A stretch of DNA of 64,000 bases from Mesostigma viride (taxonomy: Eukaryota; Streptophyta; Mesostigmatophyceae; Mesostigmatales; Mesostigmataceae): NCBI GenBank assembly GCA_009746045.1, contig RPFO01000065.1, forward strand, positions 4,909,368 to 4,973,367, given 5' to 3'. The translations under genes and the position numbers were made by a program. Positions 1 to 9,433 of the stretch are shown in pieces (position 1 is the stretch's first letter; each line of letters opens with the position of its first letter). The notes beneath the pieces were generated by a model. The model searched no databases, was not told the DNA's origin, and was given only the letters and a program-made list of their open reading frames with translations.

Positions 1-130
1 GTCGATCTTCGTAAGTCTCTGCCCATTTAATTGATGTCGTGAAATACATAAGCATTTTTTTGCAATATTCGCCAGAAATGTCATTTCCGACAACTAAGCG
101 GATTTTTACTTTCCGTTGAAATGTTCGCAG

Positions 131-1022
131 GGCCGGCAAGAGGATGTGGGTGCAAGAGAAGCCCGCTCAATGGCGGGAAGCACCCAGGTACATGAGTGCG
201 TCAGATTCCTCTCCGGTTTACTTGTAATGAAATGGTTTGCGTGCGTATATCCTTGTTTATTTTTGTAGTAATTTTTTTCTTGTTAATCGACAATCGCGTT
301 TGCTTTTTTTACAGGGAAGTCCGTTCGAGCAGCAAGAGGGCGGTGAGAGGAGGGGAAGTGGATCTTACGGTGGTTCCACTGCAGAGGGGGGAAGGGTAAG
401 TTACCGTTGACTTAGTAATCGAAAGTTTAGGTTCGTCCTCAATTGACAGAGTTACGACGGCCGGCGTTTCTCTACACTTTTCTTACATTAAAAATCTTCC
501 GTTGATAATGTTCTTGCAGGAAGCCGGTCGTCAGGGTGGGGCAAATCTCCAGGGAGAGGGGGCTATCGCTGCGGTGAGCCTGTGTCAGAGGGCGTGGTTG
601 GAAGCGACGGCGATACTGCGAAAATGACACGCTTTAAGGAGCAAGCGGATGCTTATAAACTGAGGACGTTGCAAAGCGGGTTGTGGCCGAGGTGAGAACG
701 GAAACAGCCCCACCTGAGGTACGGAACCAGATGATGACTCTCCATCAAGTCGCTGAGTTGATCGTGAAGAATGCGTGCGCGCCCGATGGAGCCACACAGC
801 CTGAGGAGATCCCGAGCGCCAAGGCCTTGATAAAGTGGATGCAGGAGAACCTGTTCGAGGGCAAAGAAGGAGAGGAAGTGTAAACTGAAGACGGTGACGA
901 TGGCGGACGCCAAGACTCTGATCAAGATGTTGAAGGATCACGATGCCCGCCGGGACAAGTCTCCGAAGATCGCGAAGGGGTCGAAGAAAGCGGCTGAAGC
1001 AGCAGCGGTTGAGGGGAATGAG
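131..1022 (+). pseudogene. 5' exons of a multi-exon gene of unknown function
   Basis: Three exons can be drawn: 131-187, 315-395 and from 520. They are separated by GT-AG introns at 11-130, 188-314 and 396-519. The first two exons are 57 and 81 nt, multiples of three, and both stay open in phase 0 into the third, which supports real coding. The third reads open to a TGA near 625. Coding then appears in other frames: a stretch ending at 883 with a helical segment (HQVAELIVKNACAPDG), and a stretch from the ATG at 900 (MADAKTLIKMLKDHD) to the donor at 1023. At least two frame changes therefore break it. I do not recognise the family. The gene probably starts upstream of the window. Confidence 0.5.
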
Positions 1023-1455
1023 GTAAGTCTACCTCTGTTGTGAGGGGGGCTTTGTTCTTGAGGTTTAGGTTTCATCTAGGTTGCGACGGCCGGCGTTTCT
1101 CAAGTGTGACATTTACTTATTCCTTTTGGTTATGCTTTCCTGATTTTTTCCTATCATTGTTAAGGGGAATGAGGTAAGTGTACCTCTGTTGTGAGGGGGC
1201 TTCTTGAGATCCAGGTTTCATGTAGGTTGCGACGGCCGGCGTTTCTCAAGTGTGACACTTACTTCCTTTTGACTATGTTTTCCTGATTTTTTCGCATCAC
1301 GGTTGAGGGAAATGAGCCGAGTGTACCTCTGTTGTGAGGGGGGCTTTGATGTTGAGGTTCAGGTTTCATGTAGGTTGCGACGGCCGGCGTTTCTCAATCG
1401 ACATTTACTTTATTCCTTTTGGTTATGCTTTCCTGATTTTTTCGCATCACTGCAG
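1023..1455 (+). other. intron built of three ~147-bp tandem copies
   Basis: The donor is GAG|GTAAGT at 1023. The acceptor is CTGCAG at 1455, or a second AG at 1464. The interior is about three tandem copies, with GCGACGGCCGGCGTTTCTC near 1083, 1229 and 1377 (periods of about 146-148). The second copy repeats the donor-like GAGGTAAGT near 1170; in the third it has decayed. The repeated unit therefore seems to include the 5' splice site, as if the start of the intron had been duplicated in place. Confidence 0.65.
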
Positions 1456-2637
1456 TACGTGCAGGCCGAGAGGGCGACCCACGCGGCCATCCTGTACTCA
1501 ATCAGCCTCGACCAGCACCCGCGCCGCGAGAACATGAAAATAGATAGTACGTGGACTGCTGCCGTCGACGAACACCAGAAGGGACTCTCCGAAGCACTTG
1601 CGACCTACAAGGGGAAGGCGCTGAAGGGAAAGGGGAAAGGAAAGGAGGTGGAGGTTGCGGATGCTCCCGTGTCTCTGCTTGAGAAATGGGAGAAGTCCCC
1701 GGTGTCGCAGGATGATGATGACATCCTGGATGTGAACGATGAGATCGCGAAGGGCAAACGGTTGCGGAAGCAGCTTGCCGTTCAGCCTCGGGACCTCGAT
1801 GAGATGTCCAAAGCCTTGGTGCATCGAAATCGGGTGTGGACAAGGAACCTGTTCGTGGGCCTCAGAAGCTCCTCGCACGAGACTTGCATCTGTCTAGAGC
1901 CGAGCAGAACGCCACCATTTTTGCAAACTCGGAGTCCGACTACGGCCACGACAAGCTGGTGATTCCTGTGTGGCGGTACTCGTTCCAGTTTTTGGCTGAC
2001 CGGTGCCCCAACACTTTTCATGACTGGATGAAAAAGGAAGGCACCCAGCGTCAGCTCGCGCAACTCTTCGGGGAGATGGGGGGGCACGGACAATGAAGGC
2101 TGGCTACGCTCGCGCAATGACTGACAAAGAGATTGATATCTACCTGCGAACGAGCTCGGCCAAGGGAATGGCCGAAGCTGCTTCCACCGGTTCTGACAGG
2201 ACGGGCCGATTGCTGGACGATCTTAAGCCCGTGGACGTGAGAAAGGCCGCGCTTTTGGACAGTTTGTGCAAGTCCGCCTGGGAGATGGCTCCATCGAGAA
2301 GAAGCCACCGTTGCCGCCAGCCATTTGCGGCTTTCTCGTGCTGGACGGGAACCACTTTACCACACTCATCAAATCGGTGAAATTCGAACTGGTCACCCCA
2401 AATATGACGGTGGACCAAAGATCTGTGTGGTACCAGGCAATGCTGAATGGTTTCATGAAGGCGGAAAAGCTCAGGGTCGTTGCGCGGGGAGGGAAGGAGC
2501 AGGAGGTCACGAAGACCGTGGCCGCGGCGAAGCTGGAGGAGTGGGCAACTGATTGGACGAATTTCGGGGGGGTGGACGTGCAGATGCTCAAGGGTGAGAC
2601 CATCCTGCCGACCTGGTGGCAGATCCGTGAACAGAAG
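1456..2637 (+). pseudogene. large internal exon of the same gene, frame-disrupted
   Basis: Coding continues in frame from the acceptor (YVQAERATHAAILYS) through a Lys/Gly-rich linker to about 1830. It then moves to a second frame (DKEPVRGPQKLLARDLHL, ending 2096), to a third at a seven-G run near 2080 (KAGYARAMTDKEIDIYL), and to a fourth near 2270 (GDGSIEKKPPLPPAICGF) that stays open to the donor at 2638. The joined frames read as one hydrophilic protein, and one shift sits on a homopolymer. That fits either assembly indels or a decaying gene. The segment FLVLDGNHFTTL (about 2336-2370) resembles the DGNH/DGHH signature of ParB-like folds, but this is weak and I assign no function. Confidence 0.5.
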
Positions 2638-2892
2638 GTAAGCCAGGTTGCGACCGCCGGCGTTTCTATAAGTGGTTTTCTTGTGTTAATTTCAGTATGC
2701 CATTAGTTCGGTCAAGATGCGACCGCCGGCGTTTCTATAAGGGGTTTTCATGTTCCACCTTAGCATGCCATATTTTGGTCAAGATGCGACCGCCGGCGTT
2801 TCTGTCAGTCGTATTCTTGTTCTCAGTTGAGTTGTGCTTATTTGGGAGGACTGTCGATGTGTCTCTGCGCGTTGTTGCCCTACGGGATGCAG
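2638..2892 (+). other. intron with three ~68-bp copies of the GCCGGCGTTTCT motif
   Basis: The donor AAG|GTAAGC is at 2638 and the likely acceptor GATGCAG at 2892. TGCGACCGCCGGCGTTTCT occurs at 2649, 2718 and 2785. It is nearly the same core as in the introns at 396-519 and 1023-1455, but in a different unit length. The downstream frame is off by one nucleotide with this acceptor, so the true acceptor may differ or an indel may be present. Confidence 0.55.
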
Positions 2893-3812
2893 GTTCCGAA
2901 CAAGTCGGCAAGATGATCGAAGTTGTCAGGCAGCTCGGGAACGCCATGAACGCCGAGGACACAGCCCAAGCCAAGGCAACGTGGGGCTCAGCGCTGGGGG
3001 ATGTGCACCGGGCCTACCAGGCATATGGACCCGTCAAGAGAGGGAAGGGCGTGTCTCTCCCAACTCCTCTGTACGGCAAGATCTGGGCGATTGTGAAGCC
3101 CTTTTGGCAGAAAGGAGAGCAAGCCAAGGCCGAAGGGGACGGCGCAGGCGACAAGGCAGGAGGGGCTGAAGAGACGGACAAGTGGGGGCCGGACCAGAAG
3201 AACTTCATGCAGCGCTGGCTGTTCTGGTGTGAGGACCCTTTGAAGCCCGCTGTCGACGGCAAGCCGGCGATCGCACAGGATATCGCGGCTCGGCAAGACT
3301 TCCTTGACACGCGCCCTAAAGACAAGGCGCACGAACTGTCCATTTTCACCGCGCATCGGGAACTTGCGAGTTTCCAGTACTTCGACAGCCTGATCCAAGC
3401 GCCGATCATGTCCTGTGAGGCCCCTCCCAGCAACCTGATAAAAATAATGGAAGTCGCCAAGAATTTGATAGAGGCGGCAAAGCAATTCGCCCACATCAAG
3501 TTCCTGGAGAACCCCGAGCTGATGGCCGCTTGCAAACAACTAAACGGGACTTTCGACCCCGTATTGGTGAGGGAGCACGTGTTTGGCGTGAAGCTGAAGG
3601 GCACCTTCGCCACGGACCTCGACAAGTTCATCGCCGACTGCCGCCTGACCAGAGACTTTTGGCGGGTGGTCGTCACGGCCACGAGGGCGATCATTCTCAC
3701 GCTGAGGGACCTTCCGCCGGCTAAAAGGAAAGTGGTCGACCAGAAGGACTGGAAGTTCCCGAGAGGGCTGCTCGCTTCCCACCCCCGTCATTTGTATGAC
3801 GATTTGGGGTGA
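2893..3812 (+). pseudogene. internal exon, unknown protein (helical, charged)
   Basis: One open frame runs from the acceptor (EQVGKMIEVVRQLGNAMN) to a TGA at 3812, about 306 residues. It is rich in charged helix-forming stretches, with aromatic motifs such as PLYGKIWAIVKPFW and NFMQRWLFWCEDPL. No catalytic signature is recognised. The stop probably does not end the protein: a coding-like Lys/Arg-rich segment (KAKKGWRDRLEAYSDW) begins within 100 bases in another frame. Internal spacing and codon use match the flanking exons of this locus. Confidence 0.45.
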
Positions 3813-4682
3813 AGACCAAACATCTGCTGGGTGTGCCAGGGAGGCGGCGGCGGAGGAGGAGGTCGAGGAGGAGGAGGAGGGAGGGGACTACCAAGGCCAA
3901 GAAGGGGTGGCGGGACAGGTTGGAAGCCTACAGCGATTGGAAGGGGGTGAGGATGGGATCCGACTGGATCGCATACAGGACAATGACATGGAAGGAAAAC
4001 GAAAAAAGAAAGGATCTGGTGGTGACGAAGGTGGTGGACGAGTTGTGCACGGGGTTACAAAATTCCTCGGTCGCTGGAGGACCAGGCGTTTGCTGTGCTG
4101 GACCTGGCAGCTGACAGCAACGAGAAGTGGAGGAACCTGCGCAAGTGGGACCAGACTGCATTCCGGAGGAGAGCACATTCCCAAACCCTCCTCGCATTTG
4201 AGCCCGGTCGTGTGGGATGTGGTTGACAAGATGACCAACGCCCTTTTTAGGGGACCCTGCAGAGTTCTGCTGGTGTTCGGGGAGCCCGCCCATATCCGCC
4301 GGTGGAAGCGCCTGGTCCGCCTTATCAAATATTGGCTTGTTGAAGATGGGTGGGAAGGCCTCTACTTTTCCGACGACGATTCTTCGTCTGATGAGGATGA
4401 TGATTCGGAGAAGGGGAAGAGGGGGAGGCGGATGAGGATGAGGATGAGAAGGAGGAGGATGAGGAGGAGAAGGAGGAAGAGGGGGAGGAGGAGGACGAGG
4501 AGGAGGATATTGCTGAGGGGCACCCGCCCGGGATGGGTGGGGGGCAGGCGGAGGGGGAGAAAGGGGATGGGGAGGAGGGAGGAGGGGGGAGGGGGAGAGG
4601 GACGGGGGAGGAGATGGAAGGGGAGGGAAAAAGCGCAGTCGGGGTGATGGAGGCTCGCGTGATGAGACAATGGGGGGGATGA
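3809..4682 (+). pseudogene. continuation with acidic low-complexity tail, frame-shifted
   Basis: Three frames carry consecutive coding-like pieces. The first is 3809 to about 4075 (GVRMGSDWIAYRTMTWKEN). The second is about 4080-4200 (AFAVLDLAADSNEKWRNL). The third is about 4200-4400 (VVDKMTNALFRGPCRVLLVF, ending in an Asp/Ser run). From about 4428 the plausible frame is strongly acidic (EDEDEKEEDEEEKEEE) and runs to an in-frame TGA at 4680 beside a seven-G run. The overlapping Arg/Met-rich frame through the same purine repeat is a shadow. The acidic frame is the one that continues into the 72-bp repeats. Confidence 0.4.
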
Positions 4683-5523
4683 AGACAACAGGGGGGAGGT
4701 AAGCGCCAGCGTGCTGGTGAAGGAGACTCGAGGCCTGTCGTTGGAAACGCCGGCGGGCGTATCTGTGACGAGGAGGGGGATCGCCAGCGGGAGGGAGGCT
4801 CGCGGCCTGTTACTGGAAACGCCGGCGGGCGTATCTGTGATGAGGAGGGGGATCGCCAGCAGGAAGGAGGCTCGCGGCCTGTTACTGGAAACGCCGGCGG
4901 GCGTATCTGTGATGAGGAGGGGGATCGCCAGCAGGAAGGAGGCTCGCAGCCTGTTACTGGTAACGCCGGCGGGCGTATCTGTGATGAGGATGGGGATCGC
5001 CAGCAGGAAGCAGGCTCGCGGCCTGTTACTGGTAGCGCCGGCGGGCGTTCCCGATTTACGGGAGGCGGTCGTGTCCGACAGATGGGAATGAGGCCTCGTC
5101 AGGATTCATGGGGACCCCCGGTTGAGGGGACCCCCGCCCTCGCCTCGGTTTCTTTGGGTCTGGGTGACGATCCCGTACCGTCGTCAGGAAGGACGGTTGT
5201 GATGACTTTGCCCCCCCGCTCGACGGGGATGGAGCAATGCCCGAACACGATACTGCTGAATGAGGATGACGATCCGGAGCCGTCGGCTGACACGGATTTT
5301 GTTGCGAGCACCCCACTGCAGAAGAGGGTATTGGAGGCTCGTAACGTGGAGGGTCCGCCGAAAGTCTCAGGTGGAGGGCCGGCGTTTGCCGGATTGATGC
5401 GCCCGACTGAGGTGGTCGATGTTGAGGCGCCGCCAGGGACATCGACCGCACCGTTGACCGCATTGACGGATATCTTCGATCGACCAAGGATGCCCTTCCA
5501 CGCTCCAACGGTACATTCGGCCG
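4683..5523 (+). CDS. repeat-containing exon, open in one frame
   Basis: This frame is open from after the TGA at 4680 through the 24-residue repeats and on to 5523. The non-repeat part is Pro/Thr/Ser-rich (TPLQKRVLEARNVEGPPKVS; GTSTAPLTALTDIFDRPRMP), typical of a disordered region. The donor G|GTAAAT at 5524 leaves one nucleotide of a codon. The acceptor at 5663 supplies the other two and the frame continues without a break. That phase match is good evidence for this exon-intron structure. Confidence 0.55.
4743..5055 (+). repeat. 72-bp coding tandem repeat, ~4.3 copies
   Basis: Units start with GGAAACGCCGGCGGGCGTATC at 4743, 4815 and 4887. Variant starts GGTAACGCC and GGTAGCGCC follow at 4959 and 5031. 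The period is exactly 72 bp, or 24 codons. In the frame that continues into the next exon the unit reads GNAGGRICDEEGDRQQE followed by a Gly-Ser-Arg-Pro-Val-Thr end, hydrophilic and acidic. The multiple-of-three period and the few substitutions suggest recent expansion within coding sequence. The core GCCGGCG echoes the motif repeated in this gene's introns. Confidence 0.75.
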
Positions 5524-5663
5524 GTAAATTTCATTTTCAATAAACGAGTTTATAAGTACCTTAATATATTTCTACATAAGTTTTTTTGCATCAGTCCATG
5601 GCTTCATTGATTTCTCACACGACCCTTCCGTATTCATGTTAATTGGCATGTGCTTACGTGCAG

Positions 5664-6358
5664 GGAAAGGCGAAGAAGAAACTCCAGTTCGGTTTCCCCG
5701 TGGATCCGCGTCTGGGACTGTGTCCAGAGAGGCCGGCCGTGTTGTTGGCCAGGCCGCGGTCGGCGAACCAGTTGCACAACCGGGGGCGGGAGGGGACGAG
5801 CTCCCACCCAACGCACCAACTCACGCACCAGCCTTACCGTGCGGTCAGCCAGAAAAAACGTACGAAGAGTTGATGGCAGAGGCGGCGGCTGCGCAGGGGC
5901 AGAAGGCAAAACGTCGGGGAGGGGGCAGGCGAGGGGCGGGGCAGGAGACGGAGGGTGCCGACGAACCTGCACAGCCGCAGAAGGGTGGTGGTCAGGGCAG
6001 AGATGCGACGGCCGAAAACCGAATCAGGGACGTTCGGCCGGACGTCCGGATGCGCTTTATGGATGGCGCGAAACTGAGTCGCGGAGGTTGGAGTTCGAAA
6101 TGGGTAGACGAGGTGTGCATAAACTGGGAGCACAAGTACCCCAAGAAGGAAGATTTTCCGCTCTTTGGCACCCTCCTGGGCAAAGAGAGGGAGAAGGTGG
6201 TGTTCAGATGGTTTGATGAAGGGCACGACCTCGGTTGGAGTAATGAGTGCGAGCAAAAGTTTCGTTTCCCTCTGAAGTTCGCTAGAGAACATGTTACTCT
6301 CCTGAAGGAAGGCGCCAGCTGGGACAACATTCCTTCATATCGACCTGGCAAGCGATGA
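5664..6358 (+). CDS. last exon of the unknown gene
   Basis: After the 140-bp intron 5524-5663 (acceptor TTACGTGCAG) the joined frame reads GKGEEETPVRFPRGS and stays open for about 231 codons to TGA at 6356-6358. It has a Gly/Ala/Arg/Lys-rich linker, then a more structured C-terminus rich in Trp, Phe and Lys (GWSSKWVDEVCINWEHKYPK; KVVFRWFDEGHDLGW; FRFPLKFAREHVTLLKEG). I do not recognise the domain. It could be the conserved end of a lineage-specific family. No frame break is visible in this exon, unlike those upstream. Confidence 0.6.
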
Positions 6359-6861
6359 TGGGCGAGGACTTTGCACGAAATCGCGTTTTGCACGTAATTG
6401 CCCACCGCAACGTGGAGAAATGCAGATGTACATAGTAGTTGGATCAGTTACCGTGACTTTGGGCAGTTTAGTACTTAGTTGGGGTGACGTGTCCAATGTA
6501 TATATGGTGGGGCGCGTCCAAGGGGGTCCACGCTGATTGAGCACTTGCATGTGTTCTTTCAACATATTCGGACATGTATGAAATGAATAAATTGTTTGGA
6601 CGATTGCAAATTGATTGATTGAAGAATGAGATACCATTATTAATTGAAAAATGTAAAACCTCATTGTGAATTTGTACTTCAAACTTTCACATGCATGCCC
6701 CAAATTGTGCATTTGTGCAGGTTTTAATTATGAGAAGTAGCATTTCTCTACAAATATTGAGAAATTTAGGGGCACTTGGGGTTGTTGGCCATGTTCATTC
6801 ATGATAAAATGGACTTTTTATGCTGTAACATCATCTTCCACTAGTCCAAAACGCTGCTTTC
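6359..6861. other. intergenic / 3' flank, no gene seen
   Basis: AT-richer sequence after the stop of the first gene. TGTAA, the usual green-algal polyadenylation signal, occurs near 6651 and 6825, but neither can be assigned with confidence. No coding or RNA feature is supported. The half-LINE begins near 6860. Confidence 0.4.
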
Positions 6862-7990
6862 ATGACGTCAAAAGTACCAGCAATGGCCCTAGGTTGGAGC
6901 AGTAGATGTTGGGGACGCCCCTCACTGCTGGCCCTGTGCCAGCAACTCAATTTCCACACCCAGCTTTTCCGCAACGGAGCTGACGGCCGGTATTCCCACC
7001 GCGTCTCAGACTCGTCGACCAACCTGGCCGGCTGGTCCCGCCCCCGCCTTCAGCTCGCAGCTCTCTTTACCCTCACTAAGCGCTCGGCCGAGGACCTTCT
7101 GCACCCCGCCCCCATTACCGAATCCACCTTCGTCCACCACCTCCACGCCGCCCTCTCACAGCACGTGACGCCCATTGCTGCAGATGTGGCGGCAATTGGC
7201 GGCACGCTGGCTGCTGAGCTCCCCACCATCCCCACCGCCACCGCCGCCCTCCTCGCCTCCACCCCCCCCCCCTCCGCCTCCACCGACTCCATCACCGCCC
7301 AGCTCCACGACATCGACCAGCGTCTTAAGGACAACGCCATCGCTATCGAGGTTCTGCAGAGCACCGCAGGCCTCACCGCCCATGCAGGCGGTGAAGGACA
7401 TTGCCGCCAAGCCAGCCCCGGCTGGCCTGGCCGGCGATGCTGCTCCCATCACCACCTGGGCGGACATGCTTAAGCAACACACCACCTCCACCACCTCCGC
7501 CGTCGTAGCCCAGCTCCAGCGGCAGACGCTTGACCTCCGCGAGGAGGCCGAGCTCGCCAAGCGCAGCCTCAACGCCATACTCAAGAACCTCGACATGGTG
7601 GAAGGTGAGAATTCCGAGAAGCTTGCACGTGCGTTTGAGAGCAAAATCCTTGCACGCATCCATGGGCCTCCTTGGTGAGATTAAGCTGACCGCCCACCGC
7701 CTCCCCCGCGCGCGGGGTAAGGCAGGGGCGCCTCCGCTTCTTCTCATCTTTGACAGCCCAGCGGACAAGATTTCGTTTCTCAGACGCCGCAAGCGGCTCG
7801 AGAACACCACCTTCACCGTGGACGACGACTTGACCTGGCGCAGCAACAACGGCGACGGGAGCTATGGCCGACCTACCTCCAGCTCCGGCAGACCAAGGCG
7901 GGCCAGCCGGTGTACTGGAAGGGGGCGGCCATCTACGTCGGCCACAAGCCCTGGCAAGCGACCCCCTCGACCACCGCGGCCCCAGCGACT
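6862..7990 (+). pseudogene. LINE ORF1-like protein, frame-shifted
   Basis: The N-terminal part reads in one frame (QLFRNGADGRYSHRVSDSST), a Pro-rich linker follows, and a helical segment (DIDQRLKDNAIAIEVLQSTA) could form a coiled coil. A shift moves the next part (KDIAAKPAPAGLAGD) to another frame. The C-terminal domain starts near 7662 (GLLGEIKLTAHRLPRARGKA) and shifts again near 7835. Linker, coiled coil and RNA-binding-like C-terminus match the layout of L1-type ORF1 proteins, which bind element RNA. At least two frame breaks make this copy dead. Confidence 0.6.
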
Positions 7991-8440
7991 CCAGAAGCCC
8001 CAGCCTAGGGGAATACAACAGCAGTAGTGTAGAATAGTTAGACAGTGGCCTTGTACATGCCCGCCTACTACTGTCAGGCACTATACCAGCTGAGGCCTCG
8101 CCTTTTTAGTCATGTACATGTGTGCCTATGATGAGCCACCCTCCAGATGATGCCTAGCTTTATTTAATTATGCAGTGCCCATGCAGGGGGTCACTCCCTG
8201 CTGAGAAGCCATGCCCTAGCTCTTGTATAGCTGTGCTGATCTTCCCCACCTATGACAGGCTCCCCTTTAATAGCTGGGTGTTGCCTGAAACTCTGGGTGG
8301 TGCAGGTGCCCTAGTGCACCTAGAGCAATTGTTCTTTACATTCCCACCCAGCAGGAAGTAGCTTAGAATGTATGATAGGCCATATGCCCCTTCTCTGGGC
8401 TATGTGCTACATACATATACTCCCAACGGAGTTATGTTAC

Positions 8441-8537
8441 AATTCAATTCAATTCAATTCAATTCAATTCAATTCAATTCAATTCAATTCAATTCAATTC
8501 AATTCAATTCAATTCAATTCAATTCAATTCAATTCAA
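8441..8537 (+). repeat. (AATTC)n microsatellite tail, ~19 copies
   Basis: An almost perfect pentanucleotide array starts immediately after ATGTTAC of the half-LINE 3' end. The same junction with only about four repeats occurs at 34428-34447, so the array is the element's tail, expanded here. Confidence 0.9.
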
Positions 8538-8744
8538 TGGGAAATGCATGCCATGTGAATCACTGCCAACATATGCTCCTCTCAGCCGATTACTCTAGCC
8601 GTCACACGGCGTTGGACCGCCATCCAGGAATAGTTGTATGCCAGCCCGTACCCGCAATGCAAACTCTGTATATAAAGTGCGATCGAGGCATCTATTTTCA
8701 TACACCCAGAATGGCTGGCCGGTGTATCATTAACTAATTAAACG

Positions 8745-8890
8745 GTACGCAAGGATAGATGGCAAGTAGTGATGAACTTGGAGCCCACCCCCAAGTACGT
8801 CTGTGGGGGCTCCGCGTGTGCCGCGTATGGCATTCATAGCGATTCGGGCCGTGGTCCCCACGACCCTGTGACTAGGACCTAGATCTGGCG
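8745..8890 (-). mobile_element. fragment of a fourth 3'-end family (family D)
   Basis: The sequence from 'acgcaaggatagatggcaag' through the CTGTGGGGGCTCCGCGTGTG segment to 'ctaggacctagat' matches, in opposite orientation, 56080-56215 and the mirrored copy at 58230-58365. It starts beside an ATTAA-rich stretch like other tails in the window. The fragment is short and non-coding. Confidence 0.55.
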
Positions 8891-8917
8891 TTCTAGCTGC
8901 AACCGTGTTCTGCTCTC

Positions 8918-9433
8918 GATCTGACGAGCCTCCGCCTGCTGAGTGGCAGAGGGCCATCCGCGTCATGCTGTACAAGAAGGGCTCTGCTGCATGCTGACCC
9001 CGGTAACTAGCGGGGTGTCTGCCTCCAGATCGCCGCGCTGAAGGTCTTCATGCGCATGATGCAGCACCGGCTCCGCGCCGCGCTGGACCCACACCTGGGT
9101 GAGTCTCAGATGGGTTTTCGCCGTGGTACAACACTGTCATGGATGTATTTGTTGCGCGCCGGCCGGTTGATGGAGGAGGTGCGTCGCCTTTGACCTGATA
9201 GTTTGCCACTAGCTGGTCTTCATTTTTGATTTTTTGTTGACAATATCAAGGCCGGCCTTTGACACGGTCCTCTTGGAGGCTCTTTGGGCCATCCTAGCTC
9301 TGCATGCATCGGGTACCACCAGCATTTATTGCTGCCATTCGTCGACTGTATGAGGGCTCACAGGCAGTAGTGCGGACTGCGGAATTAAGGCACCACCCCA
9401 CCATTCTCCCTTCACCACGGGGTGTGGCAAGGT
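8918..9433 (+). pseudogene. LINE ORF2 reverse transcriptase fragment
   Basis: The translated pieces WQRAIRVMLYKKGS, the DTVLLEALWAIL equivalent and IRRLYEGSQAVVRT match the RT fingers/palm of the LINE copies at 24.85-25.3 kb (-), 28.5-29.9 kb (-) and 49.3-50.4 kb (+). Stops and shifts interrupt it. The copy ends abruptly at GGTGTGGCAAGGTTG (9433), where the intact copy at 25.09 kb continues with the codons before the YADD region. Another element (TGTTACGTCCC...) begins at that point. Confidence 0.7.

Larger units (their letters stand above)
6862..8540 (+). mobile_element. half-LINE copy A1 (ORF1-only retroposon with 3' stem and AATTC tail)
   Basis: Pieces of an ORF1-type protein occupy 6862-7990. 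They are followed directly by a ~440-bp 3' UTR with no ORF2, then the 3'-terminal motif CTCCCAACGGAG (about 8430) and an (AATTC)n tail. The same ORF1 C-terminus and 3' UTR recur at 32.87-33.6 kb and 47.8-48.68 kb, so this is a family unit, not a chance deletion. The 5' end is truncated relative to the copy at 25.48 kb. The layout resembles HAL1-type half-LINEs of mammals; retroposition would need an ORF2 protein from elsewhere. Confidence 0.7.

Noticed and set aside
4400..4647. Arg/Met-rich protein frame (RMRMRMRRRR)
   Set aside because: It is an alternative frame of a GAG/GAT purine repeat. The acidic frame continues into the downstream coding repeats and is the plausible one.
7156..7849. 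Minus-strand Gly-rich ORFs opposite half-LINE ORF1
   Set aside because: They are shadows of the Pro-rich linker of ORF1 on the plus strand and recur wherever that linker occurs.
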